Assembly: GCA_009785715.1 (NCBI GenBank)
Contig: WQVT01000101.1
Coordinates: 1-7,581, forward strand
Source: Acidimicrobiaceae bacterium
GTDB lineage: Bacteria > Actinomycetota > Acidimicrobiia > Acidimicrobiales > Palsa-688
DNA: 7,581 nt
Direction: 5' to 3'
In this document: positions 1-5,379 of the stretch, one piece after another
How the letters are laid out: each line of letters begins with the position of its first letter
Numbering within the stretch: the stretch's first letter is position 1
Notes under the pieces: generated by a model
What the model was told of the DNA's origin: nothing
Database searches by the model: none
Seen by the model: the letters and a program-made list of their open reading frames with translations, nothing else
Translations under genes and position numbers: made by a program

Positions 1-693
1 CACCAGATCGGCATGAACTGCGGGATCGGTGCGCTCGGCCCCTACAATCACGCGAACGCCACCATCGGCCGGGCCTATGGACTGCTGTCGCAGAACCTGC
101 AGGGCGGCTCCGTCCCCGGAGAGACCTTCATGGGCTCCCAGGGCAACGGGTACACCTATAACAACCTGACCTTCGCCGAGAACGAGGAACGCAGCCCCTG
201 GGAGCCGCTCCACGTCGCTAAGGGCTTCCGGCCGGACGACTCCGTGGTCAGCGTCTTCTACGGCGGCCGTTCCACCACCTTCTCCCTCGGGTTGCGCGAG
301 ACGCATTGGCGTGAGCACGTGCGCGACATGCTCCTCGGCGTCGACATCGTGAGCGCCCCGGCCCTTCTGCTCGACCCGATCACGGCCCGGCAGTTCGTCG
401 AGCGCGGCGGGTTCGCCGCCAGGGAGCAACTCGTCAGGTTCGTCTTCGAGTCGGCGCAGATACCCGCGGCTCGCTACTGGGACCTGCAGCTGGTCCAGAA
501 CTACATCTACCCGCGTGCCACATTCGGGGAGGAGCCGCTGGCGAGCCGGTTGGCAGCGGCGGCCGACGAGCTGATCCCGATGTTCCTGGAGAAGGACATC
601 AACGTCGTCGTGGTCGGGGGCGAGACCAACGGCTACTGGCAGATCCAGGGCAGCCATTACCGAAAGTCCGTGTCCGTCGACGAGTGGCGGTAG
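1..693 (+). CDS. Conserved protein of unknown function, UGSC-associated type (5'-truncated)
   Basis: The reading frame is open from the first base and ends at TAG 691-693, so the N-terminal part lies upstream; the Met at base 13 is probably internal. About 230 residues are visible. From memory, the stretch near its start (NATIGRA, fragment residues 19-25), the FAENEERSPWEPLHV block (about 58-72) and the C-terminal VVVGGETNGYW (about 203-213) resemble the C-terminal half of conserved proteins encoded beside, or fused to, UGSC-motif (seleno)proteins in actinobacteria and proteobacteria. Their biochemical function is not established, to my knowledge. One Cys (residue 7, in NCG) is the only obvious redox-capable residue. 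No signal peptide or membrane segment is seen in this part. The gene overlaps the next one by 10 bp and begins a run ending in a glutaredoxin-thioredoxin reductase fusion, which hints at thiol or selenium redox. The family link is by eye only. Confidence 0.75.
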   Translation, partial: HQIGMNCGIGALGPYNHANATIGRAYGLLSQNLQGGSVPGETFMGSQGNGYTYNNLTFAENEERSPWEPLHVAKGFRPDDSVVSVFYGGRSTTFSLGLRETHWREHVRDMLLGVDIVSAPALLLDPITARQFVERGGFAAREQLVRFVFESAQIPAARYWDLQLVQNYIYPRATFGEEPLASRLAAAADELIPMFLEKDINVVVVGGETNGYWQIQGSHYRKSVSVDEWR

Positions 694-1202
694 AGGCTCG
701 TCTCAGAACGGCCGCCCGAGCAGACCGGGAGGCGATTCGTCACCTCGTCCAGCAGGCGTTCGCCGTCGATGGCGAAGACGGCCGTGAAGAGCTGGACATC
801 GTCGAGGCCATCTGGAGCCTGGATGCGGCCTGTGACCACCTCGAGTTGGTGGCCACGGTCGGGGGGATCGTGTCCGGGTATGTCCTCGGGTCCTGGGGAG
901 ACCTCGAGGGACGGCCCGTCGCCGGCATCGCACCCGTGGCGGTGACGGCTCCACTTCAGCGCCAGGGTATGGGCACGGCCCTGATGAAAGAACTGATCGA
1001 GCGGGCGGACCACTCCCGGCTGCCCCTGCTGGTCCTGCTCGGTAGACCTGACTATTACGGCCGTTTCGGATTCGAATCGTCGGTGCCGCTCGGCATTCAC
1101 TACCCGCCGGTCGGGCTACAGAGTCCCTACTTCCTGGTCCGGCGACTCCGGACCTTCACGGCCATCTTCCGCGGCGCTTACCGGTACGCGTGGGAGATTT
1201 AG
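684..1202 (+). CDS. GNAT family N-acetyltransferase, YhbS-like
   Basis: Predicted cytoplasmic acetyl-CoA-dependent N-acetyltransferase of 172 aa, a normal size for a single-domain GNAT. The GTG start at 684 lies inside the end of the upstream gene (10-bp overlap). It is the start that retains the beta-1 strand RLRTAARADREAIRHLV (residues 6-22). The acetyl-CoA pyrophosphate-binding motif A is QRQGMGTAL (92-100), preceded by the beta-4 strand GIAPVAVTAPL (81-91). The later LGRPDYYGRFGFE (119-131) is the signature of the YhbS-type subgroup (COG3153). No ribosome site better than GACGAG precedes the GTG, so translational coupling to the upstream gene is likely. The substrate cannot be read from the sequence; such enzymes may acetylate small molecules, tRNA-linked groups or proteins. 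It forms one apparent transcription unit with both neighbours. The family call is firm; the role is unknown. Confidence 0.9.
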   Translation: MAVEARLRTAARADREAIRHLVQQAFAVDGEDGREELDIVEAIWSLDAACDHLELVATVGGIVSGYVLGSWGDLEGRPVAGIAPVAVTAPLQRQGMGTALMKELIERADHSRLPLLVLLGRPDYYGRFGFESSVPLGIHYPPVGLQSPYFLVRRLRTFTAIFRGAYRYAWEI

Positions 1203-1211
1203 AGTCGCGGC

Positions 1212-2435
1212 ATGACAACCGGCGGAGATTCAGGCCTCACGGTCATCGGAGCGGGATGGTGCCCTCACTGCAAACGGGTCAAGAAGTTCCTGACCTCCCA
1301 CAGGGTCCCTTACCAGAACGTCGACATCGATGAGCATCCGGGGGCGGTCGACCGTTTGAAGGAGTTGCAGCAAGGCGGCCAGATCGTTCCGACGGTCGTG
1401 TACGCCGACGGCTCGCACGATGTGAACCCGAGCGACGAAGTCCTCGCCGGGCGCCTGGGGATCAAGGCGGTGGCGGAGCGCTCTGCCTACGATCTCGTGA
1501 TCGCCGGAGGAGGGCCGGCTGGCCTGACGGCCGCGATCTACGCCGCCCGCGAGGGGATCGACGCCATCGTCGTGGAGGCGAACGCATTCGGGGGTCAGGC
1601 CGCGATCAGCGGGAGGATCGACAATTACCCGGGCTTTCCCGAAGGGATCGGCGGTGCGGAACTTGCCGACCGATTCGTGGCCCAGGCCCGCAGATACGGC
1701 GTCGAACTGCTCCCGGCGGTCTCGGTCACCTCCGTCCGGCATGATGGCGCCGACCTGGTGACGACGCTCGCCTCGGGGCAGGACCTGGTCTCGCCGGCGG
1801 TCATCCTCGCCACCGGTTCGACCTATCGGCGTCTCGGCGTGCCGGGCGAGGAGGCTTTGATCGGCGCCGGCGTCCACTTTTGTGCCACCTGCGACGGTCC
1901 CCTCTATCGGGGGGCCGACGAGGTGCTGGTCATCGGTGGTGGCAACTCCGCCCTCGAGGAGGGGTTGCACCTTTCGCGCTTCGTCCGGCGGGTGCGGGTA
2001 CTGGCGAGGTCGGAACTGACGGCCTCGTCGTTGGTCCAGGAGCGCGTGATGTCCGACCCGCAGTTCGACGTGCATACCGGTGTTGACGTGGTGGAAGTGG
2101 AAGGCGATGACGGTCGATTCGCGGCGGTGGTGACTCGCGACGCCGACACCGGTGCCCTCCATCGCTACCCGGCGGCGGCAGCATTTGTGTTTATCGGAAT
2201 GCGGCCCAACACCGAATTCCTCGGGCCCGAGTTCGAGCGCGATGAGAGCGGCTTCCTGGTGACCGACGCGACCATGCAAACCCGCGTTGCCGGTGTCTTT
2301 GCGGCCGGTGACGTCCGATCGGGTGCAACCAAGCAGTTGGGCTCGGCGGTAGGCGACGGAATCGCCGCCCTCCTCATGGTCCGGAGCCACCTAGAAAGGA
2401 ACCACCATGTCGGGAGGGTGCTGGTCGACGCTTGA
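1212..2435 (+). CDS. Glutaredoxin-thioredoxin reductase fusion flavoprotein
   Basis: A 407-aa natural fusion. Residues about 8-85 form a glutaredoxin domain with redox motif WCPHC (Cys17, Cys20) and the cis-Pro loop IVPT (58-61). Residues about 93-395 form a low-molecular-weight thioredoxin-reductase-like domain: FAD-binding GGGPAGLTAAIYAARE (99-114), FGGQ (126-129), redox motif CATC (Cys224, Cys227), pyridine-nucleotide Rossmann motif IGGGNSALEE (241-250) and the C-terminal FAD motif FAAGD (363-367). It probably passes electrons from NAD(P)H via FAD and Cys224/Cys227 to the attached glutaredoxin and then to a disulfide substrate in the cytoplasm. The usual HRRxxxR 2'-phosphate motif of NADPH enzymes is degenerate (LARSELTAS, 264-272), so the donor is uncertain. 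The gene starts 9 bp after the acetyltransferase, with a weak ribosome site, and ends the run. The fusion itself is clear; partner and donor are inference. Confidence 0.93.
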   Translation: MTTGGDSGLTVIGAGWCPHCKRVKKFLTSHRVPYQNVDIDEHPGAVDRLKELQQGGQIVPTVVYADGSHDVNPSDEVLAGRLGIKAVAERSAYDLVIAGGGPAGLTAAIYAAREGIDAIVVEANAFGGQAAISGRIDNYPGFPEGIGGAELADRFVAQARRYGVELLPAVSVTSVRHDGADLVTTLASGQDLVSPAVILATGSTYRRLGVPGEEALIGAGVHFCATCDGPLYRGADEVLVIGGGNSALEEGLHLSRFVRRVRVLARSELTASSLVQERVMSDPQFDVHTGVDVVEVEGDDGRFAAVVTRDADTGALHRYPAAAAFVFIGMRPNTEFLGPEFERDESGFLVTDATMQTRVAGVFAAGDVRSGATKQLGSAVGDGIAALLMVRSHLERNHHVGRVLVDA

Positions 2436-2450
2436 GCACCCGGCTATCGG

Positions 2451-2475
2451 TGGTCCCCGGCGCCGGTTCGGACCA
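2451..2475 (+). terminator. Possible terminator hairpin after the redox gene
   Basis: TGGTCC (2451-2456) and GGACCA (2470-2475) are perfect inverted complements enclosing the self-complementary CCGGCGCCGG (2457-2466). The element starts 15 bp after the stop codon of the glutaredoxin-thioredoxin reductase gene. No T-run follows, so it is not a canonical intrinsic terminator. Actinobacterial terminators often lack a strong U-tract, so the call rests on position and stem alone. Confidence 0.35.
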
Positions 2476-2526
2476 GCTTGCAGCGAAGGCGCCCCACAGG
2501 GGGTCCAAACCGCGCCGACGGGGAGA

Positions 2527-2557
2527 ATCCGTAGTGGGATCGGTACTCACTACGGAT
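2527..2557. repeat. Perfect 10-bp inverted repeat (hairpin or operator)
   Basis: ATCCGTAGTG (2527-2536) and CACTACGGAT (2548-2557) are exact reverse complements separated by 11 bp. As RNA the stem can extend inward by a G-U pair (2537/2547) and a G-C pair (2538/2546), giving 12 pairs and a 7-nt loop. It may be a regulator operator, a stable RNA hairpin or part of a structured RNA. No T-run follows. A perfect 10-bp arm pair with a short loop is unlikely by chance in a gap of this size. Confidence 0.7.
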
Positions 2558-2564
2558 GCCGGAG

Positions 2565-2592
2565 TGCTCCTTCGGAGTCCACCATCGGAGCA
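2565..2592. repeat. Short inverted repeat TGCTCC/GGAGCA
   Basis: TGCTCC (2565-2570) and GGAGCA (2587-2592) are complementary, with a 16-nt loop. An alternative local hairpin CTCC-TTC-GGAG (2568-2576 region) competes with it. It is weak alone, but it falls exactly between two stronger inverted repeats, so it may be one stem of a larger fold. Confidence 0.3.
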
Positions 2593-2615
2593 TGCCCACG
2601 GGGCCGTCACAACAG

Positions 2616-2652
2616 CGATCGAATCCGACCGGCTCGGAGAGCTCTTCGATCG
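2616..2652. repeat. Two-tier inverted repeat, 8 bp plus 5 bp with a bulge
   Basis: The outer arms CGATCGAA (2616-2623) and TTCGATCG (2645-2652) are exact reverse complements. Directly inside, TCCGA (2624-2628) pairs with TCGGA (2634-2638) around the loop CCGGC (2629-2633). The only unpaired part is GAGCTC (2639-2644) on the 3' side. As RNA this is a 13-pair hairpin with a 6-nt bulge and 5-nt loop, a shape more typical of structured RNA than of a simple protein operator. The outer arms alone could also be a DNA dyad. The function is unknown. Confidence 0.6.
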
Positions 2653-2903
2653 GGACACGCCGGCCGCTCTTCCGGTGGCGAGCAGGCCTCCCGAGGATCA
2701 CGGTCCGCGTGGACGACCTCGAGGAGGCAAGGTGGCACGCGAGGAGGTCCTGGTGCTGAACCGGCGCGGCGGCGGGACCGCTGACGCCAGTGCAGCCCGC
2801 CCGTCCCCGCCCATCCCGGATAGACCAGCGCCCCCGCGAATGTGCCCGTGCAATTCACGCAGAATCAAGGTGGACGCGCATGAGCGATACTCTCATTTGA
2901 GGC

Positions 2904-2943
2904 GTGACGGTCCCTTGCGTCACTGTCGAGCTCGGGATACCCT
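2904..2943 (+). promoter_or_regulatory. Candidate promoter with overlapping dyad upstream of the binding-protein gene
   Basis: TTGCGT (2915-2920) and TACCCT (2938-2943) are separated by 17 bp and fit a loose housekeeping-type -35/-10 pair; the -10 matches the relaxed TANNNT form common in actinobacteria. A dyad GTGACG-N8-CGTCAC (2904-2909/2918-2923) overlaps the -35, which could place it under a repressor or activator. It lies about 80 bp upstream of the ATG at 3021. The -35 is weak, so confidence is low. Confidence 0.25.
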
Positions 2944-2959
2944 ACTGGGCATAGCTCCT

Positions 2960-2969
2960 GTCAATTGAC
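2960..2969. promoter_or_regulatory. 10-bp palindrome upstream of the binding-protein gene
   Basis: GTCAATTGAC is a perfect palindrome and AT-rich for this region. It lies about 50 bp before the chosen ATG of the solute-binding protein and downstream of the candidate promoter. It may be an operator half or full site. Palindromes of this length are expected a few times by chance in 7.5 kb, so only its position supports it. Confidence 0.2.
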
Positions 2970-3008
2970 TGGGGGCAAACTTGTGTGGGCGTGAAGGCAT
3001 GCCCGCAG

Positions 3009-3016
3009 AAGGGGGG
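3009..3016 (+). promoter_or_regulatory. Ribosome binding site deciding the ATG 3021 start
   Basis: AAGGGGGG lies 4 nt before ATG 3021 and is the best SD-like match near this gene. It favours 3021 over the upstream in-frame GTG at 2985, which has only GGGGGC (2971-2976) at a longer distance and would put extra residues before the Arg-rich signal n-region. Confidence 0.6.
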
Positions 3017-3020
3017 CCAG

Positions 3021-4364
3021 ATGAGGGTACCGCGTTCCGGGCGTATTGGGCGCTCCGTATCAAGGGCGCGAGCGCTTGCGCTGGCCGCTGCAGGCCTGTC
3101 GCTGATGGTGCCCACCCTCGGCGCGACCACCGCGTCGGCTACGACGTCGGGCCTGGCGCTTGGCATCCAGGCAAGTGCGAACAATCCTGTAACCAACTTT
3201 GTTCAGTATGTCGGGGGAACGGCCGGGAAGGCCAACCCCAAGCTGTCGACGGTCGAGCTGGAATATATCAACCAGCAGGGTGGGTCCAGTGATATGGCGC
3301 CCGAGACCATCAATGGTGCTCTCGTCGCGGCGAAGTATCTCAACAATCAGGTCGGGGGTATCGACGGCCACCCCGTGAAGCTCGTGACGTGCGCCATAGC
3401 GGATACCGTGTCGCAGGCCGCGACGTGCGGCCAGGGATTTGCGAACAATAAGAACGTCACGGTCGCGGGTGTAGGCGACGTCGCGATTGGAAACCAGGCG
3501 CTGGAGGCGGCGGTGGCCCCCACCAAGAAGCCCTTGGTGTTCCTGATCGCCGGTTCCAACTCGGACGATCTCTACAAGCCCGGGTACGCGCTCTACGGCG
3601 ACGGGACGCACGTCGAGGCACCCTGGGCGACGTTCTTCAAGAATCACCTCCACGTGAAGACGGTGGCGCTGATCAACCAGGATCTTCCCGGGACCGGCCT
3701 GGCGGTGACCATTACCCGCGACGCGCTGGAATACGACGGGATGAAGGTCAAGATCGCAAACTACGACCCCTCCCAGACCGACCTCACGGCGCCGCTGACA
3801 GCTGCGGGAGCAAGGACTGCGGACATCCTGCTCGCAGACGTCTACACCAACTCGGCCTGTGCGGACTTGTACTCCACCCTGAAGCAGCTCTCCATCACCA
3901 CTCCGGTGGCGGTCAACATCCCTTGCGCGGATCCGCAGGTCGCACAAAGTGACGGTGGGAAGCTTCCGCCGTGGTATTACGCAGTGGCGACGGCCACCTC
4001 GCTTGATCCCACCAACAAGGCCGGGAACAAACTCAACGCGATCCTCCGCACCTATGGCGCGGGAAAGTATGTGGGTGACCCCTGGGTGCAGGACTCTTTC
4101 GGGCAGATGCTGACGATGGCCAAATGGGAGACCTCGATCCTGAAGTCCGGCGGGAAGATCGACCCGGCATCGGTTGCCCGGACGGCCACGGCCTTCAAGG
4201 GACCACTCGTGTTCGGAGCGCCGAACCTGGTGTGCGGGACGATCAAGAGTGCTCCGGCGGTCTGCAACGACGAGGTCAGTTACTTCAAGGCCGTCAACGG
4301 AGTGTTCCATCCGGTGGCACGGTGGCAAGCGCCTCCCAAGGGGTTCGTCGTACCGGCCGGATAG
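3021..4364 (+). CDS. Secreted type 1 ABC-transporter solute-binding protein, LivK-like
   Basis: A 447-aa Peripla_BP_6/LivK-type binding protein that would capture a small solute outside the membrane, typically a branched-chain amino acid, amide or related acid. I chose ATG 3021 because AAGGGGGG (3009-3016) precedes it at good spacing; an in-frame GTG at 2985 would add 12 poorly placed residues. Residues 1-39 look like a secretion signal: Arg-rich n-region, hydrophobic core ALALAAAGLSLMVPTLGA, then TTASA. The first lobe holds INGALVAAKYLNNQVGGIDGHPVKL (residues 97-121 in part), the family's usual N-terminal hallmark. Six Cys lie in three close pairs (124/136, 280/302, 405/415), suggesting disulfides in an exported protein. 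No lipobox Cys is present, unusual for a Gram-positive binding protein. No permease or ATPase gene lies beside it, so ligand and partner are unknown. Confidence 0.9.
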   Translation: MRVPRSGRIGRSVSRARALALAAAGLSLMVPTLGATTASATTSGLALGIQASANNPVTNFVQYVGGTAGKANPKLSTVELEYINQQGGSSDMAPETINGALVAAKYLNNQVGGIDGHPVKLVTCAIADTVSQAATCGQGFANNKNVTVAGVGDVAIGNQALEAAVAPTKKPLVFLIAGSNSDDLYKPGYALYGDGTHVEAPWATFFKNHLHVKTVALINQDLPGTGLAVTITRDALEYDGMKVKIANYDPSQTDLTAPLTAAGARTADILLADVYTNSACADLYSTLKQLSITTPVAVNIPCADPQVAQSDGGKLPPWYYAVATATSLDPTNKAGNKLNAILRTYGAGKYVGDPWVQDSFGQMLTMAKWETSILKSGGKIDPASVARTATAFKGPLVFGAPNLVCGTIKSAPAVCNDEVSYFKAVNGVFHPVARWQAPPKGFVVPAG

Positions 4365-4385
4365 GGCAGTACCCGTAGGCTCCGA

Positions 4386-5273
4386 CTAGAGGAGTTGGAG
4401 CTCGAGGGCGGCGACGGTCGCCGGGTCGGCGATGATCTCGATCTCGGTGATCGCGGCGCCGATGACCCGGAATGCGAAAATGGCTCGGGCCCGTCCGCCC
4501 GGAGCCCATACCGCTCCGGGCGCACCGTCGATGAGGGCGGGCCTCGCGCCCGTTGCCTGGCCGGCGAGGGCTCGGGCGACGGCGGAGGCGCCTCTCGCTT
4601 CGGCCTCGAGGTGAGGTGCTCCCCGGTCACGGTTGGCGGCGGCCGCCTCGGCGGCGGCGCGGTCCGCTCGGAGTACGGCGTCGGGGTCGAGCAGGCTCAC
4701 GAGGGCGTCGAAGTCCCCGCGCCGCGACGCCGCCAGGAAGGCGTCGACCAGCTCCTGTTCGCGGTGCCGGTCTGCGGGTTGGGTCTCGTCGCTGCTCTGG
4801 ACCCGCCGGCGAGCCCGGCTGGCCAGCTGGCGAGCTGCGGCAGGGGAGCGGTCGAGGATCGGGGCGATGTTCTCGAAGGGCACCGCGAAGAGGTCGTGCA
4901 GGACGAAAGCGAGCCGCTCCGAAGGTGGGAGGCTCTCGAGGACCAGAATCAGGGCTGGGCCCATGGTGTCAGCGAGGATTGCCTCTTCCTCCGGGCCGCC
5001 GGCGTCCGGTTCCATCGCCTCGGTTTCCAACGGCTCTTCGGGCTTGGTTCGTCGGGAGCGCAGCATGCCCAGGCAGACTCGCGACAAGACGGTGGTGAGC
5101 CACCCGCCCAGGTTGTCGATGCTGTCCGTGTCGGAGCGGCTGAGGCGGATCCAGGTTTCCTGCACCGCGTCCTCGGCTTCGGTCAGCGAGCCCAGCATGC
5201 GGTAGGCGACCGACTGCAGTCGGGAACGGTTCGCTTCGAACTGTGCCTCGAGGTCCTCATCCATCTCCATCAT
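4386..5273 (-). CDS. ECF sigma factor with C-terminal SnoaL-like domain (ECF41-like)
   Basis: A 295-aa extracytoplasmic-function sigma factor. Sigma region 2 spans about residues 10-76 (RLQSVAYRMLGSLTEAEDAVQETWIRL, from residue 18, is the core signature). Region 4 spans about 106-158, with helix-turn-helix VPFENIAPILDRSPAAARQLASRARRRV from residue 131. A SnoaL-like extension (about 172-290) follows; in ECF41-type factors such a domain regulates activity in place of a separate anti-sigma factor, and no anti-sigma gene is seen here. The usual ECF41 linker motif WLPEP and the extension motif DGGGK are not apparent (LRADRAAAEA at 201-210 stands where DGGGK is expected). The gene diverges from a carboxymuconolactone decarboxylase gene, its typical target. 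Three start Mets exist (5273, 5270, 5264); a promoter-like CGTC ending at 5275 would favour 5270 or 5264. It ends 21 bp from the convergent binding-protein gene. Confidence 0.93.
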   Translation of the reverse strand: MMEMDEDLEAQFEANRSRLQSVAYRMLGSLTEAEDAVQETWIRLSRSDTDSIDNLGGWLTTVLSRVCLGMLRSRRTKPEEPLETEAMEPDAGGPEEEAILADTMGPALILVLESLPPSERLAFVLHDLFAVPFENIAPILDRSPAAARQLASRARRRVQSSDETQPADRHREQELVDAFLAASRRGDFDALVSLLDPDAVLRADRAAAEAAAANRDRGAPHLEAEARGASAVARALAGQATGARPALIDGAPGAVWAPGGRARAIFAFRVIGAAITEIEIIADPATVAALELQLL

Positions 5274-5274
5274 T

Positions 5275-5301
5275 GACGCGCCACCGGGCCGCGATGTGAC
5301 G
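5275..5301 (-). promoter_or_regulatory. ECF41-like promoter facing the sigma gene (candidate autoregulation)
   Basis: On the minus strand, CGTCACA (5301-5295) is followed by exactly 16 bp and CGTC (5278-5275). It differs from the target promoter at the first -35 base but keeps the same spacing, the TC after the -35 and an identical GGCGCGTCA at the -10. The -10 ends 1 bp before the first ATG of the sigma gene, so a transcript from here would be leaderless, starting at the Met at 5270 or 5264. Confidence 0.6.
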
Positions 5302-5343
5302 GCGGGGGTCTCGGAGTCGCCACGCAGGTGCCGATTTCGGTCC

Positions 5344-5370
5344 TGTCACATCCCTCCGGCCCGGCGCGTC
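5344..5370 (+). promoter_or_regulatory. ECF41-type promoter of the carboxymuconolactone decarboxylase gene
   Basis: TGTCACA (5344-5350), a 16-bp spacer and CGTC (5367-5370) match the promoter signature established for ECF41 sigma factors, which sits upstream of their COE target genes (carboxymuconolactone decarboxylase, oxidoreductase or epimerase). The sigma gene is directly divergent. The -10 ends 9 bp before the ATG at 5380, so the mRNA is predicted to have little or no leader. Confidence 0.85.
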
Positions 5371-5379
5371 ATAGGGGCC

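Larger units (their letters stand above)
2436..3020. other. 585-bp intergenic region with several inverted repeats, no convincing gene
   Basis: No reading frame here has both coding-like composition and recognisable protein similarity. The first half (2451-2652) is crowded with inverted repeats, listed separately, and could be a 3' untranslated region, a structured RNA or a set of operators. The second half (2700-2980) has two SD-like GAGGAGG strings (2721-2727, 2741-2747), each followed by an in-frame GTG (2732 and 2753). The frame they open ends at 2968, but its third-codon-position GC falls in the second half and the Pro/Arg-rich product is unlike any protein I know. The promoter of the downstream binding-protein gene should lie between about 2900 and 3000. 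Confidence 0.7.

Noticed and set aside
1230..2390. Long minus-strand open frame opposite the glutaredoxin-thioredoxin reductase gene
   Set aside because: It mirrors the real gene and is explained by high third-position GC; His/Arg-rich translation with no recognisable domain.
2605..2631. CGTCACA at 2605-2611 as another ECF41-type -35
   Set aside because: At the 16-bp spacing the sequence is ACCG, not CGTC, so the -10 is missing.
2690..2759. Peptide ITVRVDDLEEARWHARR resembling the N-terminus of glyoxalase/VOC proteins
   Set aside because: The match covers only about a dozen residues, the frame stops soon after, and no VOC remnant follows in any frame; likely coincidence.
2903..2944. CGTCAC dyad upstream of the binding-protein gene as an ECF41-type promoter
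   Set aside because: Checked both directions; neither has CGTC at the 16-bp spacing (CCTA on plus, CGCT on minus).
2432..2968. Possible 178-aa protein in the intergenic region
   Set aside because: Low-complexity Arg/Pro/Ser-rich translation, unstable third-position GC and no similarity recognised; only the SD-like GAGGAGG part was kept as a weak finding.
3060..4328. Long minus-strand open frame opposite the binding-protein gene
   Set aside because: Antisense shadow; composition is Arg/His-rich and without family features, while the plus strand encodes a clear LivK-like protein.
4365..4385. Bidirectional terminator between the convergent binding-protein and sigma genes
   Set aside because: Only a 3-bp GGG/CCC stem and no T-run; too weak to annotate.
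4395..5276. Long plus-strand open frame opposite the sigma factor
   Set aside because: Shadow of a well-supported ECF sigma gene; no domain recognised.
5296..5379. Upstream GTG start for the carboxymuconolactone decarboxylase gene
   Set aside because: It would put the TGTCACA-N16-CGTC promoter inside the coding region and adds residues foreign to the family.
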